Positions 7,970 through 16,767 of a stretch of 49,037 bases of DNA are shown here, in pieces. This DNA is from Planctomycetota bacterium (GTDB taxonomy: Bacteria; Planctomycetota; Planctomycetia; Pirellulales; Pirellulaceae). Where the stretch lies: contig JAPLNM010000018.1 in NCBI GenBank assembly GCA_026692845.1, positions 1 through 49,037 of the forward strand, given 5' to 3'. Numbering within the stretch: the first letter of the stretch is position 1; each line of letters opens with the position of its first letter. The position numbers and the translations under genes were made by a program. Under the pieces are notes generated by a model that saw only the letters and a program-made list of their open reading frames with translations, searched no databases and had not been told where the DNA came from.

Positions 7970-9694
7970 ATGGCTATTCCTCGCGTTGCAATTGTTGGCC
8001 GACCCAATGTCGGCAAAAGTTCGATCTTTAATTGGCTCGATGGTCGCCGCCTCGCGATCGTCGAAGACTTTGCCGGGGTGACCCGAGATCGCCTTGCGAC
8101 CCTGATCGAACATGAAGGTCGCCACTTCGAATTGGTCGATACCGGAGGAATCGGTATCGAGGACGTCGACAACCTGACCGATCAAGTCGAAATGCAGATC
8201 CTTACGGCCATCGAAGAAGCCGACGTGCTGCTCTTTGTCGTCGACTCTCGCAGCGGATTGGTCCCCCTGGACTCCGAAGTGGCCAATCGACTCCGAAAAG
8301 TCAACAAACCGATTTTGCTTGTTGCCAACAAAACCGACAGCCAAGCCCAAGACTCCAACGCCGACGAATTCCATCGCCTCGGATACGGCGATCTGATGCG
8401 CGTGAGTGTTCAGCAGAATCGATACAAGTCCGATCTGCTAGCCTGGATCATCGAGCACTTACCTGAATTCGACGCGTCGGCCGAGGAAATCGACCCCCCG
8501 ACGATGAAGGTCGCTATCGTCGGTCGACGAAACGTAGGCAAAAGTACCTTCGTCAATACGCTAGTCAACGAGGAACGATGCATCGTCAGCGAAGTCCCAG
8601 GCACGACTCGCGATAGCGTCGATGTGATGTTCGAACTCGATGCCCACAAATTCATGGCCATCGATACCCCAGGGCTACGCCGAAGCAAAAGCGTCAAAAC
8701 CAACATCGATTGGTATGGAACCCACCGTGCCCAACGCAGCATCCGACGCGCCGACGTGGTGCTCCTGTTCTTCGATTGCACCGAGCAGATGAGCAAAGTC
8801 GATAAACAACTCGCTCACTACATCCACGATGAGTTCAAACCCTGCATTTTCGTGATCAACAAATGGGACAAGCTCACCGGCCAAATCCCCACCGAGCGCT
8901 GGGTCGAGTACGTCCGCGAGAACTTTCCGACGATGGCCTACTGCCCGATCGCTTTTGTCACCGGACAAACAGGCAAAAACGTCAAAACCCTCCTGAACCA
9001 TGCTCAAATGCTCTTCAAGCAGTCGAAGGAACGGATCCCGACAAGCATGCTCAATAAGCTCGTTCAAGCCGCCCTGGAAAGGCATGAACCCCCACTCTAC
9101 CAACTCAATCGCCCCAAGATCTACTGCGCGACCCAAGTCGCTTCGCAACCCCCTACCATCGTTCTGGTTTGCAACCAGCCTCAAGGCTTCACAAACCAAT
9201 ACCGGAGGTACCTGCTGAACTTCCTCAGAGACCATCTCCCGTTTGGCGAAATTCCAATCAAACTCTTTCTGCAGCCTCGCAAAAGAGATGATGAACGGGA
9301 TGAAATCCAAACCCATCAACGTCCAAGTCGCAACGCCAAGGCCGGCGAGCAATGGGAAGGGGCCTTCGACGACCAAGAACTCGGGACGGGCTCCTACGGC
9401 GATTCGGGCTTCGAAGACGTCGATCTCGAAGATGCCGATCTTGAAGAAGATGAGCTTGAAGAAGATGAGCTTGAGGATGATGAGCTTGAGGATGATGAGC
9501 TTGAGGATGATGAGCTTGAGGATGATGAGCTTGAGGATGATGAGCTCGAAGAGGATGAGCTTGAGGATGATGAGCTTGAGGATGATGAGCTTGAGGATGA
9601 TGAGCTCGAAGAGGATGAGCTCGAAGAGGATGAGCGTGAAGAGGATCAAGCCATCGAAAATCCCAAGAAAAAGACTGACGGCACCCCAGAGTAA
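7970..9694 (+). CDS. der: Ribosome-assembly GTPase Der (EngA) with long acidic tail
   Basis: Der is an essential GTPase for maturing the 50S subunit. The 574-residue product has two G domains in tandem. Domain 1 shows GRPNVGKSSIF, DTGG and NKTD; domain 2 shows GRRNVGKSTFVN, DTPG and NKWD. A KH-like domain follows, including the region around YQLNRPKIYCATQVASQPPT. Typical Der proteins end near here at about 440-490 residues. This one continues with about 75 residues of repeated ELEDD/ELEED pentapeptides and a short basic end (NPKKKTDG). Everything up to the tail looks intact. Confidence 0.96.
   Translation: MAIPRVAIVGRPNVGKSSIFNWLDGRRLAIVEDFAGVTRDRLATLIEHEGRHFELVDTGGIGIEDVDNLTDQVEMQILTAIEEADVLLFVVDSRSGLVPLDSEVANRLRKVNKPILLVANKTDSQAQDSNADEFHRLGYGDLMRVSVQQNRYKSDLLAWIIEHLPEFDASAEEIDPPTMKVAIVGRRNVGKSTFVNTLVNEERCIVSEVPGTTRDSVDVMFELDAHKFMAIDTPGLRRSKSVKTNIDWYGTHRAQRSIRRADVVLLFFDCTEQMSKVDKQLAHYIHDEFKPCIFVINKWDKLTGQIPTERWVEYVRENFPTMAYCPIAFVTGQTGKNVKTLLNHAQMLFKQSKERIPTSMLNKLVQAALERHEPPLYQLNRPKIYCATQVASQPPTIVLVCNQPQGFTNQYRRYLLNFLRDHLPFGEIPIKLFLQPRKRDDERDEIQTHQRPSRNAKAGEQWEGAFDDQELGTGSYGDSGFEDVDLEDADLEEDELEEDELEDDELEDDELEDDELEDDELEDDELEEDELEDDELEDDELEDDELEEDELEEDEREEDQAIENPKKKTDGTPE
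9422..9646. repeat. 15-bp tandem repeat inside der (acidic pentapeptides)
   Basis: Fifteen consecutive 15-bp units encode DLEDA, DLEED, then mostly ELEDD or ELEED, ending in EREED. Several central units are identical or nearly identical (gagcttgaggatgat), pointing to recent slippage or unequal exchange. The repeat also keeps a long frame open on the opposite strand, which is an artefact. Confidence 0.95.
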
Positions 9695-9714
9695 GACGCA
9701 AAGGAGTAGGTTCC

Positions 9715-10584
9715 ATGTCCGCAGTCGCTGGACTCAAGATCGGATACGTCGGCTTGGGGAATATGGGAATGCCCGGCGCAGGGCATCTCTTCCGAGCCGG
9801 TGCGAATCTCAAGGTCTGGAATCGATCCGAAGGCCCTGCGATCGAGGCGCAGAAGGCTGGGTTAGCCCGAGCCTGTTCGCTCCAAGAACTGGCCGAACAT
9901 GCCACGGGGGGAATCCTTTGCTTGAACCTCGCAAATACCCAAGCCGTCGAGTCGGTCGTGTTTGGACTCGGTGGCCTTGCGCAGTTCTGCGATCGGGAAA
10001 CCCTATTCATCGACTTTGGAACCTCTAGTGTTCTTTCTACCAAAGAATTCGCAAAACGATTGCGCTGGGTAGACGCTCCCGTCAGCGGTGGGCAAACCGG
10101 GGCTCAAGCGGCGACGTTGTCGATCATGGCCGGCGGGGAACCTCAGAACTTCGAGCAGGCCCTACCAGTCCTGGAAACCGTCGGAAAACGCATCACCCAC
10201 CTCGGGCCCGCTGGCTCAGGTCAAGTCGCGAAACTTGCCAATCAATTGATTGTCGCTCAAACCATCGATGCGGTGGCCCAAGCCATCCGGCTAGCCGAAC
10301 TCGCCGGTGTCGATCCGAATCTACTCCGCGATGCACTGCTGGGCGGCTTTGCAGAAAGCCGAATCCTGCAGCTTCATGGCGACCGCATGATCCGTAGAGA
10401 CTTTCAGCCTGGAGGAAGGTCCGAACTGCAACTCAAAGATGTGCGACTGATCTGCGAATTGGCCGAAGATGTCGGACTGCAATCCGAAACGCTCGAGCAT
10501 TGCCGCAAGCAATGGGAACGGCTTGTCCATCAGCTCGGCTTCGGGCAACTTGACCACTCGGGATTGTTCAAGCTCTACGAATAA
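9715..10584 (+). CDS. NAD(P)-dependent beta-hydroxyacid dehydrogenase (3-hydroxyisobutyrate dehydrogenase family)
   Basis: This 289-residue protein has the family's N-terminal Rossmann motif (IGYVGLGNMGMPGAGHL). It also has the substrate-binding DAPVSGGQTGAQAATLSIMA (about 120-139) and the catalytic-lysine motif GSGQVAKLANQ (K173). The late segment RSELQLKDVRLICELAE matches the family's LKDLxLA helix. Members reduce or oxidise small beta-hydroxyacids such as 3-hydroxyisobutyrate, tartronate semialdehyde or gamma-hydroxybutyrate; the substrate here is not evident. AAGGAG lies upstream of the ATG. It follows der by 20 nt and may share its transcript. Confidence 0.88.
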   Translation: MSAVAGLKIGYVGLGNMGMPGAGHLFRAGANLKVWNRSEGPAIEAQKAGLARACSLQELAEHATGGILCLNLANTQAVESVVFGLGGLAQFCDRETLFIDFGTSSVLSTKEFAKRLRWVDAPVSGGQTGAQAATLSIMAGGEPQNFEQALPVLETVGKRITHLGPAGSGQVAKLANQLIVAQTIDAVAQAIRLAELAGVDPNLLRDALLGGFAESRILQLHGDRMIRRDFQPGGRSELQLKDVRLICELAEDVGLQSETLEHCRKQWERLVHQLGFGQLDHSGLFKLYE

Positions 10585-10641
10585 CGGCCCGAGAACCACT
10601 ATACTGGAACGCTCTTCCAGGAAATCTCGGGACGATCGACC

Positions 10642-11220
10642 ATGAAAAAAAACGCAATTCGTATTTTGGCTTTGCTGTTTTGCATCGGCGTGGCGATCGA
10701 CGCGATCCCCGAATCCTACTCGTGGGCCTCGGGCTTGAAGGCTTGGGTCCATCCGACCCTGAGGTCACTTGGGCTCTCCCAAGGAGATTGGCCCTTGTTT
10801 GCCCCCAATCCCGTGATCAATAACGGAGTTCTTGTCGCGGAAGTGACCGATGCTGCGGGCAAGCCCGGGACCTGGACGTCCATCGACTGGCAAACCGCTT
10901 CGGTGTGGACCAAGTTCCACCGGTTTCGACATATGAACTACTTGCAGCGACTGCCTCATAACCACTTGGCCGCAAACGATTTTGCTGACTATCTCCTCGT
11001 TTCGATCCCTGCGCGTGAGTCGGCAGTTGGCAGCGTCCGATGGGGGCCGGAGAATCAAATGCTCGATCCTGCGCCTCTGGAGTCCCCCATGCGCGATATC
11101 AAGCTTTACCACTATCGCAACACCATGGTAATCGAGCAAGGCCAGGAGCTTCCGGGATTGGATCAAACCCAATGGAGCACTCAGATTCGTTTCCTCATTC
11201 GACGTGAGGCGAAACCATGA
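10642..11220 (+). CDS. Membrane-anchored protein coupled to the HTTM gene
   Basis: This 192-residue protein has an N-terminal hydrophobic segment (IRILALLFCIGVAIDAI) and then a soluble domain. The soluble part is rich in aromatic and polar residues (WPLFAPNP, WTKFHRFRHMNYLQRL). Its stop overlaps the HTTM start by 4 nt (ATGA), so the two proteins are very likely made together. The FAPNP-type segment near the N-terminus recurs, as far as I recall, in small partners of HTTM proteins. I do not know a function. A TATACT box at 10600-10605 could serve as -10, giving the pair its own promoter. Confidence 0.7.
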   Translation: MKKNAIRILALLFCIGVAIDAIPESYSWASGLKAWVHPTLRSLGLSQGDWPLFAPNPVINNGVLVAEVTDAAGKPGTWTSIDWQTASVWTKFHRFRHMNYLQRLPHNHLAANDFADYLLVSIPARESAVGSVRWGPENQMLDPAPLESPMRDIKLYHYRNTMVIEQGQELPGLDQTQWSTQIRFLIRREAKP

Positions 11221-12098
11221 TTGGACTTGCCCAAGCATGGCTCCGAAGGTTGGATCGATTCTTATTCGAGTCTTGCGATCCTCAATTGGCACCGATCCTG
11301 CGCATCGGCTTTGCACTGCTCGTGTCGATTCAAACCTTGGTCGTCTGGCCCGATGCGGCTTATTGGTACTGCGACTCGGGAGTCTTGCGAAGCCAGACGG
11401 CCGCACAAATCCTTGGGCCTCGAGCTTGGTCCCTTTTGAACTGGCTACCGAGCGAGCCTTGGGCCGCTCGTTTGGGACTCCTATGCCTGGGGCTCCATAG
11501 CTTGCTGATGCTCCTAGGTTTTTACTCTCGTTTCCAAGTCGCAGCGATCTTTGTCTGGTTGGTCTCGTTTCAGAATCGCAATCCCCTGATCACCGACGGC
11601 GAAGACACCGTCTTTCGTATCTTAGCGTTTCTGTTGATCTGGCTCCCGTTGGATGCACGGTGGTCGGTCCGCTCGCTCGCAGGTTCGAAAAGTGCCGGCC
11701 AAGCTCCCTCGTCAAAGGACGCTTGGGCACTGCGCTTGATCCAATTCCAAATGACGGTCATCTATGCGTCGACGGCGTTGTGCAAGATGGAAGGTGAGAC
11801 ATGGCAGAATGGTTCTGCCGTGTGGTATGTCTCACGCATGACCGATAACTTCGGTAGATGGATCTCGCCCGAATGGTTCGATTGGCCCTGGGTCAGTCCA
11901 CTTGCGACATGGGGGACGCTGGCCGTTGAAGCCGTCTTGCCAATCGGATTGTGGATCCCCAAGACCCGTTGGGTAACGATCGTTCTTGCCGTCCTAATGC
12001 ACTTGGGAATCGAAGGCTCGATGAACCTATTCCTGTTTCAATGGATCATGCTCTTGGGATTGATCTCATTTGCAGGCAGGTCCAAGGTCGAGCTTTAG
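11217..12098 (+). CDS. HTTM-domain membrane protein
   Basis: This 293-residue multispanning protein matches the HTTM (horizontally transferred transmembrane) family, which is distantly related to vitamin K-dependent gamma-carboxylase. Seen in the sequence: ILRIGFALLVSIQTLVVWPD at the first helix, LLMLLGFYSR, the conserved polar segment SFQNRNPLITDGEDTVFRIL, and RLIQFQMTVIYASTALCKME. Several later hydrophobic helices end in LFLFQWIMLLGLISF. In other planctomycetes HTTM proteins are common and mostly uncharacterised. It is translationally coupled to the upstream anchored protein. Its stop overlaps the stop of the convergent DUF2834 gene. Whether it keeps any carboxylase chemistry is unknown. 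Confidence 0.82.
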   Translation: MIGLAQAWLRRLDRFLFESCDPQLAPILRIGFALLVSIQTLVVWPDAAYWYCDSGVLRSQTAAQILGPRAWSLLNWLPSEPWAARLGLLCLGLHSLLMLLGFYSRFQVAAIFVWLVSFQNRNPLITDGEDTVFRILAFLLIWLPLDARWSVRSLAGSKSAGQAPSSKDAWALRLIQFQMTVIYASTALCKMEGETWQNGSAVWYVSRMTDNFGRWISPEWFDWPWVSPLATWGTLAVEAVLPIGLWIPKTRWVTIVLAVLMHLGIEGSMNLFLFQWIMLLGLISFAGRSKVEL

Positions 12099-12469
12099 AG
12101 TTCCGATTCGGCCTTGCGATGCAGATAAGCTTCCCGGCGATAGAGGAACGTCGGCAAAGCGAAGCAGATTCCGACCAAGAAGATCGCAGCGAAATGCCAA
12201 GCAAACCCGCCGATCCCTAACCGCTTCGACTCGTGCGCCATCCAAATCGTGCAGGCCGTCGCAGTGAGCATCAAGTCCCAACTGAAGCCGGAGATCACCC
12301 AGGTTGCAAACGGTGCGGCAAAGAACTCAGGCCAAGCCTGCTGACCGGCCCTGGTAAAATGGAGCCCGAAGCAAACCATCGGCAGGATCAATCCAGCCAA
12401 GGCCAAAATCGCATAAACGTGTCGAATACCCACGGACGAGTCCCTTTCGAGCAAACGGTTCGGGTCCAC
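12095..12469 (-). CDS. DUF2834 small membrane protein
   Basis: This protein of about 124 residues has three hydrophobic helices and resembles DUF2834. Matching features are YAILALAGLILPMVCFGLHF, FFAAPFATWVISGFSWDLML, then ESKRLGIGGFAWHFAAIFLV and a final SFALP-like FALPTFLYRRE. No function is established for the family. The frame can start at GTG 12469 or at the GTG 13 codons later (VGIRHVYAIL). The first lies inside a 13-bp tandem repeat, so the later start is equally plausible. It converges on the HTTM gene, sharing 4 nt. Confidence 0.7.
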   Translation of the reverse strand: MDPNRLLERDSSVGIRHVYAILALAGLILPMVCFGLHFTRAGQQAWPEFFAAPFATWVISGFSWDLMLTATACTIWMAHESKRLGIGGFAWHFAAIFLVGICFALPTFLYRREAYLHRKAESEL

Positions 12470-12493
12470 GGTTCGGGCCCACGGTTCAGGTCA
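12455..12493. repeat. 13-bp tandem repeat, three imperfect copies
   Basis: Units acggttcgggtcc, acggttcgggccc and acggttcaggtca are contiguous across the possible start of the DUF2834 gene, making its 5' end ambiguous. Confidence 0.85.
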
Positions 12494-12526
12494 GTACCCG
12501 ACAACAGCGACCGCAACTGCTCAATC

Positions 12527-12550
12527 ACTGAATTACTGAATTACTGAATT
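12527..12550. repeat. 8-bp tandem repeat, three copies, at the DUF1501 stop codon
   Basis: actgaatt is repeated three times in a row and runs into the stop codon of the DUF1501 gene (12549-12551). Confidence 0.9.
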
Positions 12551-14015
12551 AGCTGCCAAAAAGTTCCATTCTCGCTTGTCCTTTGCCGTCTTCGGTGACA
12601 TAGAACGGCCTGCGTTCGACGTCGAAAACGGTTTTTGGACTGACCCCGAGTGCGGTAAGCAAGGTTGCGTGCAGGTCGGTCACACCGATGGGGTTTTCGA
12701 CGGCGATGCAAGGTCGCTCGGGGGCCGTTTTTCCGTAGAGGAACCCCTTCTTGACCCCACCGCCCCACATCACGACGCTCGATCCGGCCGTGAAGTGCCG
12801 ATGCAATCCGTAATGCTTCATCTCCGTCATCTTGTCGACCTTCTCGGCCTGGTCGGCTGCGTTTGAACCGGGTTGGCCTTCCATGATCATGTCCCGGCTG
12901 AATTCACTTGCCAGGACCACCAGCGTACGATCGAGCAAACCTCGGGACTCCAGATCGAGAATCAATTGAGCGATCGGGCGATCGATCTCCGACTTCATCC
13001 TTCGAAGTGTCGTATGCCCGTCGGCGTGTGTGTCCCAGTGTAGGAATGGAACGTATTCGGTGGTAACCTCGACATAGCGCGCACCGGCTTCGACCAATCG
13101 GCGAGCGAGTAAGCAGCCGCGTCCAAAGCGGCCCGTGTCGTACTTTTCGTAACTCTCTTTGGGTTCCAGGGTGATATCAAAGGCTTCGCGTTCCTTGGAT
13201 TCAAGCAATCGATAGGCTCCCTCCATTGAGCGGATCATCGAATCGCGATGGAAGTCGCTCATGGAATCGCGTTGGGGATGCGAGTCGGCGAGCTTACGGT
13301 AAAAACGATGCCGGTTTTGGAATCGTGCGAGTTCCATTCCCTTTGGGGGACGGACCGAGAGGGCCGCTTCCTCGGGGAAAGGCAAATTCATCGGCGCATA
13401 TTCGCTTCCAAAGAAACCTGCGGTGGTGAAGGCTTTGAGTTCTTCTTGTTCCCCGACCCCTTCGAGCCTCTGGCCGATGTTGATAAACGGAGGGATCACC
13501 GGATTGTTTGGGCCAAGCACCTTGGCGACCCAAGCCCCGATGTGGGGACAGGCGACGGTTTGAGGGGGAACATAACCAGTGTGCCAGTGATACTGGTGTC
13601 GGGAATGCAAGATGCTACCCAAGTCTGGCTGGACGTGAGAACGGATCAAGGTGGCACGGTCCATGACCTTGGCGACATTCTCGAGTCCTTCGCTGATTCG
13701 GATATTGTCGACAGCCGTCGGAATCGACGGGAAGGTACTGATTACCTGCGCGACCGGCTTGCCTACCTCAAAGGGCTCGTAGTGCTTTGGGTCGAACGTA
13801 TCTGGAGCCCCCATTCCACCCCCCATCCACAGCACGATGACCGCATCGGCTTTGGCTTTGGGATGGAGGATCTGGGTGCCATCGGACAGCGCATGGACGA
13901 GTCGAGGGCTACTGAGTCCGAGCGTCGCGGTCGCAGCGATCGAAAGTTGCTTGAGGAAATCGCGTCGAGCATGGGATCTCGGTGCGCTGGGGTCGACTTC
14001 AAAAGGGTGCATCAT
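12549..14015 (-). CDS. DUF1501 protein with twin-arginine signal (pair 1)
   Basis: This 488-residue protein begins with a Tat-type signal (SHARRDFLKQLSIAATATLG) and is expected to be exported folded. The body matches DUF1501, which has an alkaline-phosphatase/sulfatase-like fold. It has ADAVIVLWMGGGMGAPDTFD near the start and the late segment HAEGHTTLR-like HADGHTTLRRM, then LVVLASEFSRDM and DLHATLLTALGVSP. It sits 53 nt downstream of a PSCyt/DUF1553 gene, the standard planctomycete pairing. The biochemical role of such pairs is unknown; links to extracellular polymer breakdown have been proposed. Its catalytic metal residues cannot be confirmed here. Confidence 0.88.
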   Translation of the reverse strand: MMHPFEVDPSAPRSHARRDFLKQLSIAATATLGLSSPRLVHALSDGTQILHPKAKADAVIVLWMGGGMGAPDTFDPKHYEPFEVGKPVAQVISTFPSIPTAVDNIRISEGLENVAKVMDRATLIRSHVQPDLGSILHSRHQYHWHTGYVPPQTVACPHIGAWVAKVLGPNNPVIPPFINIGQRLEGVGEQEELKAFTTAGFFGSEYAPMNLPFPEEAALSVRPPKGMELARFQNRHRFYRKLADSHPQRDSMSDFHRDSMIRSMEGAYRLLESKEREAFDITLEPKESYEKYDTGRFGRGCLLARRLVEAGARYVEVTTEYVPFLHWDTHADGHTTLRRMKSEIDRPIAQLILDLESRGLLDRTLVVLASEFSRDMIMEGQPGSNAADQAEKVDKMTEMKHYGLHRHFTAGSSVVMWGGGVKKGFLYGKTAPERPCIAVENPIGVTDLHATLLTALGVSPKTVFDVERRPFYVTEDGKGQARMELFGS

Positions 14016-14068
14016 CGGTGCAATTCCATCGCTTGGGGATTCAAATTCGTTCCTACCATCGACATCGG

Positions 14069-16621
14069 TTAACGGACATACTGGAATTCAGGCAGCATCA
14101 CAACCGACCACAAGATATCCTCGAGTTCGGTCCGTTCCAACGTTGGTCCAATCATTTCATCGATGGTCTGGAGCTCCTCGGTCCGAGGATGCCGACTCAG
14201 GGCGTGCATGTAGATTCGATCGATCAGTTCGCGTGTTGGAGCTTCACGGGTTGGAGTTTCACGGATTGTTTGGGCGTCTGCATTGAGCGATGCTCGGCGC
14301 GCATTCCAAAGATCGGCCCCGTGCGCGAGCCAATCGGCAAGCGTTTGGCCGTTGGACAAGTCCATCGCTTCGAGCGTCGTGAGTTCCGTCGGTCGCATGC
14401 TGACGATTTGGTCACGGTTGGGTCGCCCGAGGCTTCGCATCAGCGGATCGGCCTTGATCAACGAAGCGCGTACCATTGGCCCGTCGAGTGGTCCGCGAGC
14501 CAGTCCCATCGCGATTTCGTTTTGCAAACGTCCAGCCCATGGCCCATTGGCGACGACCGCCTTCTTCCAATCGCTGATCCCGTCGGCGAGCTTGCCTTGG
14601 GCATCGAGGGCCGAGGTGCTATACGTCCATCGGTCGGAGGAAGCGATCGAGACGGTCCCCTGCGGATCGATGAGTTTCATCTCGAAATACAACGCGGCCG
14701 GGTTCGGGCCGCTCCCGCCGTTGGTCGCTTCGACCAGGACGACGTTTTGGCCGACTCGCAGAGCCGAAATTGCGTCGAAGCTCTCTAGGCTTTCCCAGTT
14801 TTTGTCTTCGGCAATCAATCGCTCGTTGATCCACAGACGGTATTCGTTGTCGCAGGTGATCACGCCGAAGGCTTGGCTCGGAAGCTTGTCGAGCGTAAAG
14901 CTCTGCTTGAGTGCGATTTTCTCGCCAGCGGGAGGACCGCTTGGCGATTGGACGGTATCCGACCAGATCCATGCTCCAATGGGATCCGTAGGTTTTGGAT
15001 TCCCAGCATCAAGCCCGATGGATTTGCCTCGCACAATGGGAGCATCGAACTTGCTCGGCGCCGCTCCGGTCAGTTGCCAGAGCGTATCGACAAACTGTTC
15101 GGCGGTCATCCTCCGTGCCCGGGGGCCTTGGTAGGCATAGGCCACCGAGGATTCCTTTTCCTCGAGCCGTTCGGACTCGGCTCGGTAAGCCTCCGAGGAG
15201 GCGATCGTAAAGAGTAGCTCCTTGAGGTTGTAGCCTTGATCGACAAAGTCGACGGCCAAGTGATCCAGCAGATCCTCGTTCCAAGGTTGAGTTTGCATCG
15301 CATCGGTGGGATGGACGATCCCGTGTCCCATCATGCGGTGCCAAAATCGGTTGACGATCGTTCTGGAAAATCGGCCGTTTTGAGGGTGGGTCATCAAGCC
15401 TGCGAGCTGCTTCAATCGCTCCGGTTGGGGTGCTTGGGCGTCGATATTTCCAAGCTCTTCAAAGAGCCAATTCGGACTTGCCGTTTGTCCAATCGGTTTA
15501 TCGCACCGATGGATCTGCAGAGGGGTGTTTGAATAGACAGCGGCCAGTCCATAAGCGTCCTTGAGGGTCCAGCGATCGATGAAGCTATCGTGGCAAGAGG
15601 CGCATTTGAGGTTGATCCCAAGAAACGTTTGTCCGAGACTCTGCGCGAACTGAATTTCGACCGTTTGCCCTGCGCTGACTTCACCACGCCACCGGATGCC
15701 GTTTGCAAAACCGGCACTTTCGCCAGACGCTGGGGCGATCAGCTCCCGGGTCATCGCATCGTAAGGCTTGTTGTGAATCAAAGCCTCGTAAAGCCACTTG
15801 GAGATTTGCGTCCGCCCCCCGGTGATAAAGCCGGTTCCGGAGTAATCGTTTCGCAGTTGATCGTTCCAGAACGTCAGCCAATGCTCGGTGTACTCGAGAT
15901 CCTTATTGAGCAAAGAGCGAATCAGTTTTGGACGCTTGTCAGCCGAAGGATCGGCGAGGAACTCTTCGGTCTGCTCGGGGGTGGGCAAGAGTCCAATCAG
16001 ATCTAGGTACACGCGGCGAACAAAGGCCTCATCCTTGATCGAGCGGAGCGGTGCAAGCGACCGAGCGGCTCGGTCGGCATCGAGGATACGATCGATCGGA
16101 TGGGTCCGATCAGGCGAACTCGGGGCAGGAAGCTCGGGGCGCCGAGGCAGCAGTGGAGGATCGTAGCTTTGGGCGCCAAACGAGAATCCTTGTTCCCAGG
16201 GTAGACCGGCCTGGACCCATTGCGCGACGTCGGCAATCTGCGATTCACTCAGCCCTGGACCCTCTGGGGGCATCCGCAGATCGGGATCCTTGGTACTGAC
16301 CCTAGAGAGCAATTCGCTCATGGACTTGTCGTTGCTGAGCACCTCGGCGCCGGATTCGCCTCCGGCGAGCATCGATTCTCGCGAGTTTAGCGACAGGCCA
16401 CCTTTCTTTTGATCCCCCGTATGGCACTCGGCGCAGTGTTTTTTCAAAACCGGCAGAATCTTGTGAGCGAAATCGAAAGGCTCCTGGCCGATCGCGGCGT
16501 TTGGCGTGAAGCCCAGCGTTAGCGTAAAGCCCAGCGTGAGCGTAAAGCCCAGCGTGAGCAAACAGCCCAGGGCAGTAGGCAGCAACAGAGCAAAAGGTCG
16601 GACGGTAATGGGTTTAAGCAT
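14069..16621 (-). CDS. PSCyt1/DUF1549/DUF1553 cytochrome-like protein (pair 1)
   Basis: This 850-residue exported protein has the order signal peptide, PSCyt1 cytochrome-like domain, DUF1549 (PSCyt2), a central region and DUF1553 (PSD1). The first CxxCH haem-type motif is KHCAECHTGDQKKGGLSLN (C63, C66, H67). A second lies in LKCASCHDSFIDRW. The DUF1549 start is RRVYLDLIGLLPTPEQTEEF and the DUF1553 part includes NRFWHRMMGHGIV and RRMTAEQFVDTLW. The signal peptide core is built from three LTLGFT repeats. It heads an operon with the DUF1501 gene. The electron donor, acceptor and substrate are unknown. A sharp -10 box lies about 115 nt upstream of its ATG. Confidence 0.9.
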   Translation of the reverse strand: MLKPITVRPFALLLPTALGCLLTLGFTLTLGFTLTLGFTPNAAIGQEPFDFAHKILPVLKKHCAECHTGDQKKGGLSLNSRESMLAGGESGAEVLSNDKSMSELLSRVSTKDPDLRMPPEGPGLSESQIADVAQWVQAGLPWEQGFSFGAQSYDPPLLPRRPELPAPSSPDRTHPIDRILDADRAARSLAPLRSIKDEAFVRRVYLDLIGLLPTPEQTEEFLADPSADKRPKLIRSLLNKDLEYTEHWLTFWNDQLRNDYSGTGFITGGRTQISKWLYEALIHNKPYDAMTRELIAPASGESAGFANGIRWRGEVSAGQTVEIQFAQSLGQTFLGINLKCASCHDSFIDRWTLKDAYGLAAVYSNTPLQIHRCDKPIGQTASPNWLFEELGNIDAQAPQPERLKQLAGLMTHPQNGRFSRTIVNRFWHRMMGHGIVHPTDAMQTQPWNEDLLDHLAVDFVDQGYNLKELLFTIASSEAYRAESERLEEKESSVAYAYQGPRARRMTAEQFVDTLWQLTGAAPSKFDAPIVRGKSIGLDAGNPKPTDPIGAWIWSDTVQSPSGPPAGEKIALKQSFTLDKLPSQAFGVITCDNEYRLWINERLIAEDKNWESLESFDAISALRVGQNVVLVEATNGGSGPNPAALYFEMKLIDPQGTVSIASSDRWTYSTSALDAQGKLADGISDWKKAVVANGPWAGRLQNEIAMGLARGPLDGPMVRASLIKADPLMRSLGRPNRDQIVSMRPTELTTLEAMDLSNGQTLADWLAHGADLWNARRASLNADAQTIRETPTREAPTRELIDRIYMHALSRHPRTEELQTIDEMIGPTLERTELEDILWSVVMLPEFQYVR
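14235..14264. repeat. 15-bp tandem duplication in the PSCyt gene (pair 1)
   Basis: gttggagcttcacgg is followed directly by gttggagtttcacgg. On the coding strand this gives RETPTREAPTREL, a short duplicated linker in the C-terminal part. Confidence 0.85.
16503..16568. repeat. 18-bp tandem repeat in the PSCyt signal peptide (pair 1)
   Basis: Three 18-bp units (16515-16532, 16533-16550, 16551-16568) plus a partial one encode the hydrophobic core as repeated LTLGFT on the minus strand. The repeat lengthens the signal peptide without breaking the frame. Confidence 0.92.
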
Positions 16622-16737
16622 TGGGTTGGCGGAAGCGTCGGATGTAGTTCAGCAGGAGTGGTTCGGGAGGAATAGTTCGAAAGCGATAGTCGCTCGCGTC
16701 GATAAGCAAGCGAGCTTGGACCTAAATCCTTTGGTGA

Positions 16738-16743
16738 ATTATA
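16738..16743 (-). promoter_or_regulatory. Extended -10 promoter element for the pair-1 operon
   Basis: On the minus strand TGCTATAAT (TG-n-TATAAT) lies about 115 nt before the PSCyt start codon. No good -35 hexamer is visible at 16-18 nt, which is acceptable for an extended -10 promoter. Confidence 0.5.
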
Positions 16744-16767
16744 GCACGAAGAGCGAGCTGACTACGA

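Noticed and set aside
8675-9649. Long minus-strand frame opposite der
   Set aside because: It is kept open by the acidic repeat and biased codons of der, gives repetitive LIILK sequence, and der itself is certain.
13248-14072. 274-codon plus-strand frame opposite DUF1501
   Set aside because: Antisense shadow without a family signature.
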